A stretch of DNA of 64,000 nt from Pedobacter cryoconitis (GCF_003259615.1 NZ_QLLR01000017.1:1-64000); one strand, 5' to 3'. Positions 18,180-27,538 are shown, numbered from the stretch's first letter. Notes: generated by a model not told the origin, from the letters alone. Made by a program: numbers and translations.

Positions 18180-18932
18180 ATGGGCTCAAATGGAAGAGTT
18201 AAATTAGTATCTACTGAGGATTTCAAAGTAGCCTGTACAATCAACAATTTGAAACAAGAAGAGGTTCTGCAGTACTTCGTTGACCGGGTTTCTTTTTACG
18301 CATTTAACGGGGGCGAAATGGAAGCGGTAACTTTATGGGCTACAAGTATTATCATTGATTGTAAGAAAGAAGTAAATGCAGAAATACAGGCAGTGACAGA
18401 CCGGAAGGTAAAGCGGGTATCTCTGAAATATATTTTAATGCTGAGTGAACTGAATGATAACCCTTACCTGTCAACGATAGATAAGATGAAAGAAAGTTTT
18501 ACGCTGATGAGAGAATGGGAGATTGATATGTCACCGCTGGTAGACTATCCCCGCGACTTTTCGCTGGATGAAAACCATTCTCTGGCCCTGACATTTGATT
18601 TTAACCTGCTTTGCCGGATGAATGGCATTGAAGCAGTACAAGTACTGCAATATTTTGTGAATAATATTTCCATGGCCAGTGAAAGAGCGATCAACCTGAT
18701 TGAATTTGTGGAAACGAACTCCTGCATGTCACTTTTTGGAATGATGAGACTAAGTCTTGGTGATAAAAAGAACAGAATCCCCATTCATCAGGAAATTCAT
18801 AAATGGTATGGTGAAAAATTACTTCTGCTCGATGACCGGCTGAAAAGAGAAGAAAACCTGGACAAACGTATTGATGTTTATAGAGCGTTCTATAAAGAAT
18901 GGTATAACTCTTTGCGGAAAAACATCAATTGA
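18180..18932 (+). CDS. Internally duplicated protein of unknown function, copy 2
   Basis: A 250-residue paralogue of the preceding gene. I choose the ATG at 18180 over an upstream TTG because it gives the same length and a gapless N-terminal alignment (F15, C19, LQYF ending at 33; second-half FDF at 139-141) with copy 1. The halves again repeat at an offset of 126: KVAC-TINNLKQEEVLQYF versus NLLC-RMNGIEAVQVLQYF. Charged residues are frequent between the repeats, and no catalytic motif is apparent. The stop lies inside the left flank of a terminator-type hairpin. Function unknown. Confidence 0.8.
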   Translation: MGSNGRVKLVSTEDFKVACTINNLKQEEVLQYFVDRVSFYAFNGGEMEAVTLWATSIIIDCKKEVNAEIQAVTDRKVKRVSLKYILMLSELNDNPYLSTIDKMKESFTLMREWEIDMSPLVDYPRDFSLDENHSLALTFDFNLLCRMNGIEAVQVLQYFVNNISMASERAINLIEFVETNSCMSLFGMMRLSLGDKKNRIPIHQEIHKWYGEKLLLLDDRLKREENLDKRIDVYRAFYKEWYNSLRKNIN

Positions 18933-18978
18933 AAGGTTTAATCTGATCTTCGGGGGATGTATTAAACCTTTCAATTGA
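18925..18978. terminator. Bidirectional terminator hairpin between convergent genes
   Basis: Perfect 18-bp arms (18925-18942 and 18961-18978) with an 18-nt loop. The left arm begins inside the last codons of the paralogue gene, and the right arm ends 4 bp before the stop of the convergent XRE gene. The placement suggests termination for both strands, although T-runs are weak. Confidence 0.7.
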
Positions 18979-18982
18979 CGGA

Positions 18983-19249
18983 CTATACTTGCTTGTCTTT
19001 TTTCTCGAGCAATGCTGCGGATGGCAGAAAATCTCTGGGCGACAGGCCAAAATGATCGGCAAATACATTGATGTGTTTCAAATTGTATTTGGCCGGATTT
19101 CCGCTGTTTTCCACGTTGCCAATGAAAGATGCTTTAACCCCGATAATGTAAGCAATGTCTTCCTGTCTTAATTTCTTATCAGCTCTTAATTTTCTGACGA
19201 AATCAACCACATGTTGTTCAATAAGATCTAGTTTTACCTTTCCTTCCAT
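18983..19249 (-). CDS. XRE family helix-turn-helix transcriptional regulator
   Basis: A small Cro/CI-type regulator. The HTH lies in DFVRKLRADKKLRQEDIAYIIGVKASFIGNVENSGNPAKYNLKHINVFADHFGLSPRDFLP. The reading frame extends upstream to an ATG at 19294 (103 residues), but I prefer the internal ATG at 19249 (88 residues, MEGKVKLDLIEQ). A palindrome at 19283-19304 would then lie in the leader, as expected for autoregulation. It is convergent with the duplicated-domain paralogues. A single-domain HTH with no ligand domain; target genes unknown. Confidence 0.85.
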   Translation of the reverse strand: MEGKVKLDLIEQHVVDFVRKLRADKKLRQEDIAYIIGVKASFIGNVENSGNPAKYNLKHINVFADHFGLSPRDFLPSAALLEKKDKQV

Positions 19250-19282
19250 TTGCCGACTAAGTAATTTATATTCCCATTTATA

Positions 19283-19304
19283 ATTTACACACATAAGTGT
19301 AAAT
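19283..19304. promoter_or_regulatory. Palindromic operator candidate of the XRE gene
   Basis: Perfect 8-bp arms ATTTACAC (19283-19290) and GTGTAAAT (19297-19304) separated by ACATAA. Size and symmetry fit a dimeric HTH operator. It overlaps the more upstream of the two possible starts of the XRE gene. Confidence 0.55.
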
Positions 19305-19505
19305 ATGAAGTGTTTCTATTTTATAAGTTAATTTATTGAAATTTGACAATATAATGTTGCATAATTTAATCTATTTCAAAAATTGTAAACCCTTATCATT
19401 TAGCACATAGGGAGATTAATTTTTATAAAACAATTTATGTTTTAAACAGGTGGCTGGTGATGTAGAATAATAAAAGTATAAGGTACAGAAAAAAAACTTT
19501 AACTG

Positions 19506-19513
19506 TATATTTG
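19506..19513 (+). promoter_or_regulatory. Bacteroidota -7 box upstream of the GT-C-like gene
   Basis: TATATTTG matches TAnnTTTG exactly and lies 27 bp before the ATG at 19541. No TTTG was found at the expected -33 position. Confidence 0.5.
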
Positions 19514-19540
19514 TTACAAAAAAAAGCTTACTACATTTAA

Positions 19541-21067
19541 ATGAATAAGATTCTGGCTGGTTCCCCGCCTTTTAAAAACCTGGATAGCCTTTTTGTTGCG
19601 CTGATTGGCTTTATCCTGCTCCTGACTTATACCAGGCATACAGGAATTGGAATCTCTCCCGACTCCATTGTTTATGTGAGTGTCGCAAGGAATATTCATG
19701 ATTATGGTGCATTACTGGATTACACGTTAAAGCCAGTAGTTGATTTTCCTGTATTTTATCCTTTATTTTTAAGTGCAGCTTCCTTTTTTTCCGGAGTGGA
19801 CCCTGTTGCTGCGGGGCCCTGGCTGAATGCCCTTCTTTTTGCCCTGGTCATTTTCTGTACCGGTCATCTGATCGCATCATTTCAGGAAAAAAGCCGCTTT
19901 TATAAATTGGTTATACTCTTATCCATTGCCATTAGCCCGGCAATGTTTGATGTGTACGCCATGTTTTGGTCGGAAACATTATTTATACTGCTGTCACTTT
20001 TATTCCTGATCGCCTTTAGAAGCTATCTGAAGACACGTTCAATAGTTGACCTGCTCTTTTGTGCATTAATTGCTGCTATAACCTGTGTAACCAGGTATGC
20101 TGGTATTACAGTGATTGCAACAGGTTTGATGCTGATGGTTTTTGACCGCACGCTGGAATGGAGAAAAAAGATATTGCATTGTTGTCTGTTTGGCTTTTGC
20201 TCTGTCACTTTACTGGCTGCTAATCTGATCCATAACAGAATGGTTGCAGAATCACTTACGGGGCCCAGGGAATCCGGAATTACGTCTTTAGGAGATAATA
20301 TTTTTTATTATGGAAAAGTAGTCTGCTGGTGGTTACCTGCGCTGGATGAACACCCCGGAGCCTATATGATCACCGCTATTTTCCTTTTCTTAATCGGCTG
20401 TGCAGTCTACTTGAAACGCGCCTGGTTTAGTATCGCTTATGCAACCGCAGAAAATTGCTTTGCCGCATTTTTCATTGTCTATACAGTATTTATTATCGGG
20501 GTTTCCACACTTTCACATTTTGAGCAGATCAACAATAGATTTATCTCCCCGGTATTTATTCCGATGCTGATTACGATAACCTGCTGGATACCGGGGTTAA
20601 TTGCCAGGCTTCCGGTACTTAAGCGCCGCATTGCTTTAGTTGGTGCAGGGCTTGTACTGATAGCCTTTCAGGCACATGAACTTGTGAAACTTTATGGAAT
20701 GTATCAGGAGGTCAAAGATTACGGCATCGCCGGTTATACGGATGATTCCTGGAAAAACTCTCAGCTTTCCGCATTCCTCAGAAAACATGCCGCAGTTTTA
20801 AAACCGGAGTATGAGCTATATTCCAATGCAGCAGAAGCAGTGTACTTTAACGGTGGATTAAGGGCAACCTCGCTGCCCCATTGGATCGAAGACCATGATA
20901 TTCATGATTTCTTTTGTAAAGAAGGGGTTTATGTGATCTGGTTCCGTGCGGTAGAGGACCCTGACCTGCTTAACCTGGCTATCTTGCGCAAAAGAGCAGA
21001 TGTGGTGAAGCAATATAGTTTCAAGGACGGAGAAATTTACCTGGTGAAACCTCATATTGCTCCATAA
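19541..21067 (+). CDS. Multi-pass membrane protein, GT-C glycosyltransferase-like
   Basis: A 508-residue protein with about ten hydrophobic helices over residues 15-370, then a soluble C-terminal region of about 120 residues. The first loop, GIGISPDSIVYVSVARNIHDYG, has the acidic pattern expected of GT-C/family 39-type enzymes (Asp followed by Y-x-x-xAR). Such enzymes transfer sugars from polyprenyl-phosphate donors at the outer face of the inner membrane. No glycan locus surrounds it: neighbours are a regulator and thymidine kinase. The glycosyltransferase call rests on topology and the single motif, so it is tentative. Confidence 0.6.
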   Translation: MNKILAGSPPFKNLDSLFVALIGFILLLTYTRHTGIGISPDSIVYVSVARNIHDYGALLDYTLKPVVDFPVFYPLFLSAASFFSGVDPVAAGPWLNALLFALVIFCTGHLIASFQEKSRFYKLVILLSIAISPAMFDVYAMFWSETLFILLSLLFLIAFRSYLKTRSIVDLLFCALIAAITCVTRYAGITVIATGLMLMVFDRTLEWRKKILHCCLFGFCSVTLLAANLIHNRMVAESLTGPRESGITSLGDNIFYYGKVVCWWLPALDEHPGAYMITAIFLFLIGCAVYLKRAWFSIAYATAENCFAAFFIVYTVFIIGVSTLSHFEQINNRFISPVFIPMLITITCWIPGLIARLPVLKRRIALVGAGLVLIAFQAHELVKLYGMYQEVKDYGIAGYTDDSWKNSQLSAFLRKHAAVLKPEYELYSNAAEAVYFNGGLRATSLPHWIEDHDIHDFFCKEGVYVIWFRAVEDPDLLNLAILRKRADVVKQYSFKDGEIYLVKPHIAP

Positions 21068-21083
21068 GTGCCGGAGATTTGAA

Positions 21084-21659
21084 TTAATCCCTGGCGTGGA
21101 AACAAGCTCTGCACCTTGGCTCATAACTTTCTTTTTCTCCGAGCAGGATTTTAGCATCACTGGCTACCCTGCGAAAAGAATACATGGCAGGGCTTCCGCA
21201 TCTTACGCAGACTGCATTTACCTTCGTGACTAATTCTGCGATGGCCATTAAAGCAGGGACAGGGCCAAAAGGTTTACCGCTGAAATCCATATCCAGTCCG
21301 GCTACGATCACCCTGATTCCTTTATTAGCAAGTTTATTACAAACTTCAGGCAGTTCATCATCAAAAAACTGTGCCTCATCAATGCCAACAACCTGGGTAT
21401 CGGACTTCAATAAGAGAATTGCTGAAGAGTGTGTTACCGGGGTAGCTTCAATAGAATTATAATTATGCGATACGACTGCTGTTTCGTCGTAACGGGTATC
21501 TGTTGCAGGTTTATAGATCTCTACTTTTAATTTAGCGATCTCTGCGCGCTTTAATCTTCTGATCAGTTCTTCCGTTTTGCCTGAAAACATAGAGCCGCAA
21601 ATTACTTCAATGCTGCCGCCATATTCTCCTCTGCTGTAATTTTGTTCGCTAAATAACAT
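21084..21659 (-). CDS. tdk: Thymidine kinase
   Basis: A 191-residue type II thymidine kinase, phosphorylating thymidine with ATP in the salvage pathway. The P-loop is GSMFSGKTEELIRRL (about residues 22-36). The DEAQFF Walker-B-like motif is in the middle. The zinc-binding cysteines appear as CVRCG and, near the C-terminus, CRACFHARD. The lasso region is SFRRV. It is convergent with the preceding membrane protein gene, 16 bp apart. Confidence 0.96.
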   Translation of the reverse strand: MLFSEQNYSRGEYGGSIEVICGSMFSGKTEELIRRLKRAEIAKLKVEIYKPATDTRYDETAVVSHNYNSIEATPVTHSSAILLLKSDTQVVGIDEAQFFDDELPEVCNKLANKGIRVIVAGLDMDFSGKPFGPVPALMAIAELVTKVNAVCVRCGSPAMYSFRRVASDAKILLGEKESYEPRCRACFHARD

Positions 21660-21761
21660 GCTGTATTCTGGGGGTGTAATGACCGGCGAATATCGAAATT
21701 TTGTAGTACTTTTGAGTGTTTAGTTATCAACATAAATCACCAATTCTTACGTTATACAACT

Positions 21762-22946
21762 ATGATGAACCAGGAGGACATATTCAAAAAGATAGGGCAG
21801 ATACTTAATGAGTTAAATGACCAGTATCAATATCTTGCCCAAAATCCCCGTGAACTCAATGAATTGGAACTTGAACTTTTCCTGGCCAATGCCAGTTTCT
21901 TGTCTGATCACGTCAACATTATTAAGAAAATAAATAGCGGTACTGCCCCCCGGATATTATCCGGCCCTGCCGAAGTCAAAAAAGAGGAGCCTGCAGAAGA
22001 TGTTTCCTCTACGCATGAAATTCTTCCTGCCAGACCCAGACTGGATGATGATATTTTTAAACTGGATAACGAACCTTCAAATTTCGAATTCATTTTAAAT
22101 GAGAAGCCATCTACAGATAAGTTCGAATTCGAAGAAAAATCTATTGATGCCATATTTGACAGACCACTGAGCAAAGAAGAGGAGGTGATTATTGCGCAAA
22201 AACAAAAGCTCAGGGAAATGGATAGCCTGGGTATACAGCTTCCTGAAGAGGATGAGCTTGGGCCAGAACCATTTTTGGTGTCAGAACCTGTTGCAGTGCC
22301 AGTTGTTCAGGAAGTGCCGTTTGTTCAGGAAGAAGAAGCTAAACATCCCGTTGCTGAAATAATACCTGAACCTGAACCGGAGGAAGAGGAAGTTATTCCC
22401 GTAACCGAGCCGGTAGAAGAAGAGATTACCCCTGTGATAGAACCTGTAAAAGAGGAACCAGTTCCGGTAATTGAGCATAGCAAAGAAGAGCGCATAGCAG
22501 AGCCTGTTCCTGTTTATAAAGAAGAACCTGTTAAAGAACCAATTTTTGCATTCGGGGCAAAGCCAGTTCAGGAAGAATTATTCACACCTGTGCAAAGTCA
22601 AGCAGACAGCGAACCCGAAAAGCCCGTAGCTAAGCCTACATTGAATGATATTCTGTCTGGCAATACCAATGTCAGGAATATCAATTCTGAGAGCAGCAGA
22701 GTACAGATTAAGGACTTGAAGCAAGCCATCAGCCTGAATGATAAGATGCGGTATATCAAAGACCTGTTTAACGGGTACAATCTTGCCTACGCAGAAGCAA
22801 TAGATCTGGTGAATAAAATGCCTGATTTTAAAACTGCGGACGAATTTTTACAAAGCAGTTATGCAGCGAAGAATAACTGGGCAGACAAACAGGATACAGT
22901 GGATCAGTTTTACGATTTGTTAAACCAGCGCTTTACTGTTAAATAA
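21762..22946 (+). CDS. Pro/Glu-rich linker protein of unknown function
   Basis: A 394-residue acidic protein. The N-terminal region (about 1-65, DIFKKIGQILNELNDQYQYLAQNPRELNELELELFLANASFLSDHV) looks helical. Residues of about 65-300 are low-complexity, rich in Glu, Pro and Val (repeated EEP/EPV units). A compact C-terminal region (about 300-394: PTLNDILSG..., IKDLKQAISLNDKMRYIKDLFNGYNLAYAEAIDLVNKM) looks folded and helical. No signal or membrane segment. This two-domain layout suggests a tether or scaffold. A TACTTTTG -7-like box lies at 21707-21714. The 3' end overlaps rodA (minus) by 8 bp. Confidence 0.8.
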   Translation: MMNQEDIFKKIGQILNELNDQYQYLAQNPRELNELELELFLANASFLSDHVNIIKKINSGTAPRILSGPAEVKKEEPAEDVSSTHEILPARPRLDDDIFKLDNEPSNFEFILNEKPSTDKFEFEEKSIDAIFDRPLSKEEEVIIAQKQKLREMDSLGIQLPEEDELGPEPFLVSEPVAVPVVQEVPFVQEEEAKHPVAEIIPEPEPEEEEVIPVTEPVEEEITPVIEPVKEEPVPVIEHSKEERIAEPVPVYKEEPVKEPIFAFGAKPVQEELFTPVQSQADSEPEKPVAKPTLNDILSGNTNVRNINSESSRVQIKDLKQAISLNDKMRYIKDLFNGYNLAYAEAIDLVNKMPDFKTADEFLQSSYAAKNNWADKQDTVDQFYDLLNQRFTVK

Positions 22947-24204
22947 AGCCCATTCTGTTTGAATCAAGTTTCAGGAAGATAAAGAGTAATACCGTGAAAC
23001 TCCATAAAGAGGACCCACCATAGCTGATAAATGGCAATGGGATACCAATTACCGGGATGATACCAATGGTCATCCCTATATTTATAAATACGTGGAAGAA
23101 GATAATACTCGCCACACAATAGCCATAAACCCTGGAAAAGGTAGAACGCTGCCGTTCGGCGAGGTTAATTACCCGCAACAGTAAAAAGATATATAGTCCG
23201 ATCACAACTGAACAACCCAGAAAACCCCATTCCTCTCCAATCGTAGAAAAGATAAAATCAGTACTTTGCTCAGGTACATAGCCATATTTGGTCTGTGTAC
23301 CCTCCAGAAAACCTCTTCCGGTCAATTGCCCTGCCCCGATGGCGATCTTGGACTGGATCACATTATAACCTGCTCCTTTAGGATCTGTTTTAAGGCCCAG
23401 CATAATTTCAATACGTGTACGCTGGTGCGGTTCCAAAACCTTTTCATAAGCTACCTTCACCAGAAACAGATATGCAATGGCTACAATGGTAGTCAGGATC
23501 ATCGAAAACATCATCTTCTGTTTTCTCCTGTTCTGGTAAATAAAGAAACCTCCAACCACTGCAATAATCGGGATCAGGATATAAGAAGGAACCAGGAAAT
23601 CGGCAATAAATAATACGATCATCCCCAGGAAAATCAATAAGAAGTAACCGGATAAGCCCTCTCTGTATAAAGGAAACATAAAGGCAAGAAATACGAGCGC
23701 CGATCCCGTATCAGGCTGAAGCATAATTAAAAACAGCGGAAAACCGATAATCAGCCCGGCAAAGAAAATTGATTTAACATCTGTAAACTTGGGGTTGAAA
23801 TTCCCGACATACCTGGCAATCAGCAAGGCCGTTCCGAATTTAGCCAGTTCCGAAGGCTGTAACCTGAAAGCGCCCAGAGGAATCCAGGCCTGGTTACCAG
23901 CCACTTTACGGCCAACTACCAGTACTGCCATCAGCAGCAGCATCGTAATCCCATAAACTACAGGTGAAAATACGCTGAAGAATTTGGCATCGAGCAGCAG
24001 GATGGAAAACCCAAGCATTAACCCGGTAATGATATAAACTAATTGTTTTCCATAGTTACTGCTGAAGTTAAACAGTGTTGAAGTTTCGGGATTATAAAGC
24101 GAAGCATAAATATTAACGAAGCCAATGGTACATAAGGCCGTGTAAATCAAAATGGTGATCCAATCTACATTGAAGAAAAAGCGGCTGCCTTGTTGCGTAG
24201 TCAT
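22939..24204 (-). CDS. rodA: Rod shape-determining protein RodA (peptidoglycan glycosyltransferase, SEDS)
   Basis: A 421-residue SEDS-family membrane protein, about ten helices. It polymerises lipid II for lateral wall growth together with PBP2. Signatures include WIPLGAFRLQPSELAKFGTALLIARY, QPDTGSALVFLAFMFPLY, and the C-terminal GIPLPFISYGGSSLW. It is the last gene of the mre operon, 4 bp after mrdA, consistent with partner co-expression. Confidence 0.96.
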   Translation of the reverse strand: MTTQQGSRFFFNVDWITILIYTALCTIGFVNIYASLYNPETSTLFNFSSNYGKQLVYIITGLMLGFSILLLDAKFFSVFSPVVYGITMLLLMAVLVVGRKVAGNQAWIPLGAFRLQPSELAKFGTALLIARYVGNFNPKFTDVKSIFFAGLIIGFPLFLIMLQPDTGSALVFLAFMFPLYREGLSGYFLLIFLGMIVLFIADFLVPSYILIPIIAVVGGFFIYQNRRKQKMMFSMILTTIVAIAYLFLVKVAYEKVLEPHQRTRIEIMLGLKTDPKGAGYNVIQSKIAIGAGQLTGRGFLEGTQTKYGYVPEQSTDFIFSTIGEEWGFLGCSVVIGLYIFLLLRVINLAERQRSTFSRVYGYCVASIIFFHVFINIGMTIGIIPVIGIPLPFISYGGSSLWSFTVLLFIFLKLDSNRMGFI

Positions 24205-24208
24205 TTGC

Positions 24209-26146
24209 TTAGTTAATAGTTGTTTTAGTACTTACAATTTTATTTTCCGGTGAAGCTGGCAATACAACTGGTTTAGCAGCACTATCAGTTCCTTTAGGAG
24301 CCCATTTGATTTTCGGTCTTGGTACATCAGGTAAAACGACAAGTTTCTTCATCGCCTCTGACTGCGCCAGCCTTCCGCCAGAAATCTTACCTGTTAAATA
24401 TTTTTCTGTGATATAACTGGCAATAGGTGCGGCGTAAACACCACCAAAACCCGCATTTTCGACAATTACAGCAATGGCAATTTTTGGATTATCACGCGGC
24501 GCAAAACCAACAAACACAGAGTGATTCTTTCCGTGTGGATTTTGTACCGTACCAGTTTTTCCGCAGAAAAGGATATTGGGGATCGCTGAAGCCCGCGCTG
24601 TACCATAAGACGCATTAACTGCGTCCTGCATTCCATCAATAACTGGTTCGAAGTGTGCTGCATCAATATCTACAGAATTTTTAACCAGGTATTCTTTTTT
24701 TACATCTTTCTTTTCTCCGATACCTTTAACCAGGTGAGGCTTGATATAATAACCGCGGTTTGCAATGATCGCCATGATATTAGCCATTTGTAAAGGTGTT
24801 GCACTCATCTCACCCTGGCCAATTGCCAGGGAGATTACAGTGGTGTACCCCCAGTGTTTACCAAATCTTTTTGTATATTCATCAGAAGTAAATATTCGTC
24901 CCTTACGTTCAAAGGGCATATCCAGGTCCAGTTTAGAACCCAGGCCGAACTTGCGGACTTTTGCAGACCAGGAATCATAAGCTTCAATTTTATTTTTGTA
25001 CTTCTTCTGCGTCATCAGCTTCTGAAACACATAACAAGCATAAGTATTACAGGATCTTGCGAGTCCCTTACGAAGAGAGATATTTCCGTCTACGTGTTCA
25101 CAACTTACAAAGTGATTTCCTGCCCAATAACCGCCAGGACAGTTAAAAGTCGTATTCGGATCAATTACACCTTCCTGCAGTGCGATTAAATCATCGAGTG
25201 GTTTAAAAGAAGAACCAGGAGAGTAATAACCTGAAAGTGGCCTGACTAAAAATGGTCTGTTTGGCGAACGGAAAATATCCATATAGTTATTACCCTGCTG
25301 TCTTCCAACCATCAGGTTAGGATCGTAAGTCGGGCTGCTGACAAAAGCCAGTACTTCACCAGTACTTGGTTCAATAGCTACGATACTGCCTACCTTATTT
25401 TTCAGCAGCTGCTCTCCTAATTTCTGAATATCAATGTCCAGTGAAGACACCAATGTTTCTCCGGAAATAGCCAGCGTATCAAACTTACCATTCAGATAAC
25501 TTCCCTGGGGAACATTCCTGGCATTGTAAATCGTATTCTCTACGCCACGTTCACCGCGAAGTACATCATTATACTGACGTTCTACACCTGATTTTCCGAT
25601 ATAATCTCCCGGGCGGTAATATCCGTCACTTTCTTCAATATCCTTGTCTGAAACCTCTTTTACATAACCAAAAAACTGTCCGGCTACACTGTCCGGATAA
25701 TGCCTGACTGTTCTGTTTTGGGTTTCAAAACCAATAAACCGGGAAAGTCTTTCCTGTAAGGCAGCATAGGTTTGTACCGATAATTGTTTCTCAAATACAG
25801 AACGCTGGTATTTAGACTGGTTTCTGGCCTTGTTAAATCTTTTATGGAAACCAGCCATATCAATTCCAATGATCCTGCATAAGGCAAGGGTATCAAACGG
25901 TTTGACCAGACTGGGCGTGACCATTAAATCATAGACCGGTTCATTTTGAACCAATACTTTATTGTTCCGGTCTGTGATGACCCCACGAGCCGGGAAAGTG
26001 TATTTTTTCCGTAACACATTGCTGTTTGCGGATAAAAAATAACGGTCACTGGCCACTTGTATATAAAAAAGCTGCCCCATTAAAATAAGTGCAACTACTA
26101 TAAACAGACCTTGTATAATATATTTTCGATTGAAAAGATTCTCCAT
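24209..26146 (-). CDS. mrdA: Penicillin-binding protein 2 (peptidoglycan D,D-transpeptidase MrdA)
   Basis: A 645-residue class B PBP. There is an N-terminal membrane anchor (about 10-30), then the pedestal domain with ARGVITDRNNKVLVQNEPVYDL. The transpeptidase motifs are SxxK in YSPGSSFKPLDDL, SxN in SCNTYACY, and KTG in FCGKTGTVQNPHG. It crosslinks peptidoglycan during elongation, activates RodA and acts in the periplasm. The C-terminal tail after about residue 600 is Lys/Pro/Ala-rich. Adjacent to mreD upstream (1-bp spacing) and rodA downstream. Confidence 0.96.
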   Translation of the reverse strand: MENLFNRKYIIQGLFIVVALILMGQLFYIQVASDRYFLSANSNVLRKKYTFPARGVITDRNNKVLVQNEPVYDLMVTPSLVKPFDTLALCRIIGIDMAGFHKRFNKARNQSKYQRSVFEKQLSVQTYAALQERLSRFIGFETQNRTVRHYPDSVAGQFFGYVKEVSDKDIEESDGYYRPGDYIGKSGVERQYNDVLRGERGVENTIYNARNVPQGSYLNGKFDTLAISGETLVSSLDIDIQKLGEQLLKNKVGSIVAIEPSTGEVLAFVSSPTYDPNLMVGRQQGNNYMDIFRSPNRPFLVRPLSGYYSPGSSFKPLDDLIALQEGVIDPNTTFNCPGGYWAGNHFVSCEHVDGNISLRKGLARSCNTYACYVFQKLMTQKKYKNKIEAYDSWSAKVRKFGLGSKLDLDMPFERKGRIFTSDEYTKRFGKHWGYTTVISLAIGQGEMSATPLQMANIMAIIANRGYYIKPHLVKGIGEKKDVKKEYLVKNSVDIDAAHFEPVIDGMQDAVNASYGTARASAIPNILFCGKTGTVQNPHGKNHSVFVGFAPRDNPKIAIAVIVENAGFGGVYAAPIASYITEKYLTGKISGGRLAQSEAMKKLVVLPDVPRPKIKWAPKGTDSAAKPVVLPASPENKIVSTKTTIN

Positions 26147-26662
26147 TTAGCGCATTTTTCTATTATAGAAGATAAATTCTATCAATATAACAGTGAATAA
26201 AGTAAAGATACCGCTAAGCAGGCATCTTAACAAAGTATAGGAGAGTTCTGTTAATTTAAAAGCTTCTAATAAGAAAAGCACAAGATGATGCGCAAAGGTA
26301 CAAAGTAAGGCATACAAACCAAACCATTTGAATCCCATATTACCTAAAGTAGGTTCGGGTTCATCAAAATTGTCACGGCTTACCGTTACAGAAATGAATA
26401 AAATCCGTACAAAAACCAGCGTTACACAGGCTGCAGTATGTACACCTAAAGTATCATAAAAAGCATCCAGTGTTAAGCCTGTACCGAAAGCAATGAGGTA
26501 TAGAATAGGGTTGGGAATACTAAAGGGAAGCAGTAGTAAGAACAGAATATACGTGAAAGGAGTAGCCAGATCATAAAAACTCAGGTTCCTTAACAAAAGA
26601 ATCTGTATGGAAAGCAGAATGAACCACCTTAAGATATTGATTAATATGATTTTACTGTTCAT
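26147..26662 (-). CDS. mreD: Rod shape-determining protein MreD
   Basis: A 171-residue integral membrane protein with about five hydrophobic helices and little soluble sequence. Features typical of Bacteroidota MreD include FTYILFLLLLPFSIPNPILYLIAFGTGLTLDAFYDTLGVHTAA. It belongs to the elongasome that links cytoplasmic MreB to wall synthesis. The start overlaps mreC by 11 bp, and mrdA follows directly. Confidence 0.9.
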   Translation of the reverse strand: MNSKIILINILRWFILLSIQILLLRNLSFYDLATPFTYILFLLLLPFSIPNPILYLIAFGTGLTLDAFYDTLGVHTAACVTLVFVRILFISVTVSRDNFDEPEPTLGNMGFKWFGLYALLCTFAHHLVLFLLEAFKLTELSYTLLRCLLSGIFTLFTVILIEFIFYNRKMR

Positions 26663-27491
26663 TCGGCAATTTTGATTCTAATTCTTTTTGTTCCTCTGCC
26701 AGTTTGTTTTTGATCACATACACATATTGTAAAGTGCTGAAATCATTAAAAAGGTTAATTTGGATAGTCAGGAAATTATCTCCGGTAGAGATCCCTCTGT
26801 TACTGATCGTTCCTACCTGTATACCAGGAGGGAAGGAGCCAAAACCAGAAGTGATTACTGTATCCTTTAGTTTTACTTTGAAATGGTTGGGAACATCTTT
26901 AATGAATGCGGTTCTGTAATCCGAATTCCGGTCACCCCATACCAGTGAGCCTAATGCCTTGGTTGATTTGATACTGACACTGATTTTTGCATCTTTATTC
27001 AGCAGAGATTCTATAGTAGCCAGGTGTGGTGATACATCACGGATGATTCCAACTACACCTTTGCCGGCAGAGATTACAGCCATCCCGCTTTCTATGCCAT
27101 CTAAAGCTCCTTTATTAATCGTAATGACGTTATTTCTTAAAGTGATGGAGTTTTTGATTACTCTGGCTGCCAGGTAAGTATACTGAACATGGGTAGCTGT
27201 ATCTTTAACCAATGTATTTTTGGCACTATCAATGTTTTTAAGCGCCAGAAGGGCGGTATGAAGTCTTGCATTTTCAAAAGCAAGGCTATCATTTACTGTG
27301 CCCAGGTTCATATATTTTTTGAATACATTGAGCCGCTCATAAGCATGTCCAACAACCTCATTGGTAGAATTAAGCGTTACACTCCTTTGGTAAGCGTTGT
27401 TTTGAACAGTAAGGATGATGCCAATGGTGAAAAAGATGACAAACAGGAAAAATGCGTTGTATCTATTTATGAAAATCCAAAGGTTACGCAT
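26652..27491 (-). CDS. mreC: Rod shape-determining protein MreC
   Basis: A 279-residue bitopic protein: a cytoplasmic N-terminus, one membrane helix (about 12-32: FFLFVIFFTIGIILTV), a coiled-coil segment, then beta-barrel domains in the periplasm (AARVIKNSITLRNNVITINKGALDGIESGMAVISAGKGVVGIIRDVSPHLATIESLLN). It scaffolds MreB, MreD and PBP2. Its start is 106 bp downstream of mreB, across a hairpin at 27539-27574. Confidence 0.94.
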   Translation of the reverse strand: MRNLWIFINRYNAFFLFVIFFTIGIILTVQNNAYQRSVTLNSTNEVVGHAYERLNVFKKYMNLGTVNDSLAFENARLHTALLALKNIDSAKNTLVKDTATHVQYTYLAARVIKNSITLRNNVITINKGALDGIESGMAVISAGKGVVGIIRDVSPHLATIESLLNKDAKISVSIKSTKALGSLVWGDRNSDYRTAFIKDVPNHFKVKLKDTVITSGFGSFPPGIQVGTISNRGISTGDNFLTIQINLFNDFSTLQYVYVIKNKLAEEQKELESKLPNEQ

Positions 27492-27538
27492 ATTTCTTCA
27501 TTCTGTATTGAGCTACAGTCCTCATTTTATTTAATGAT

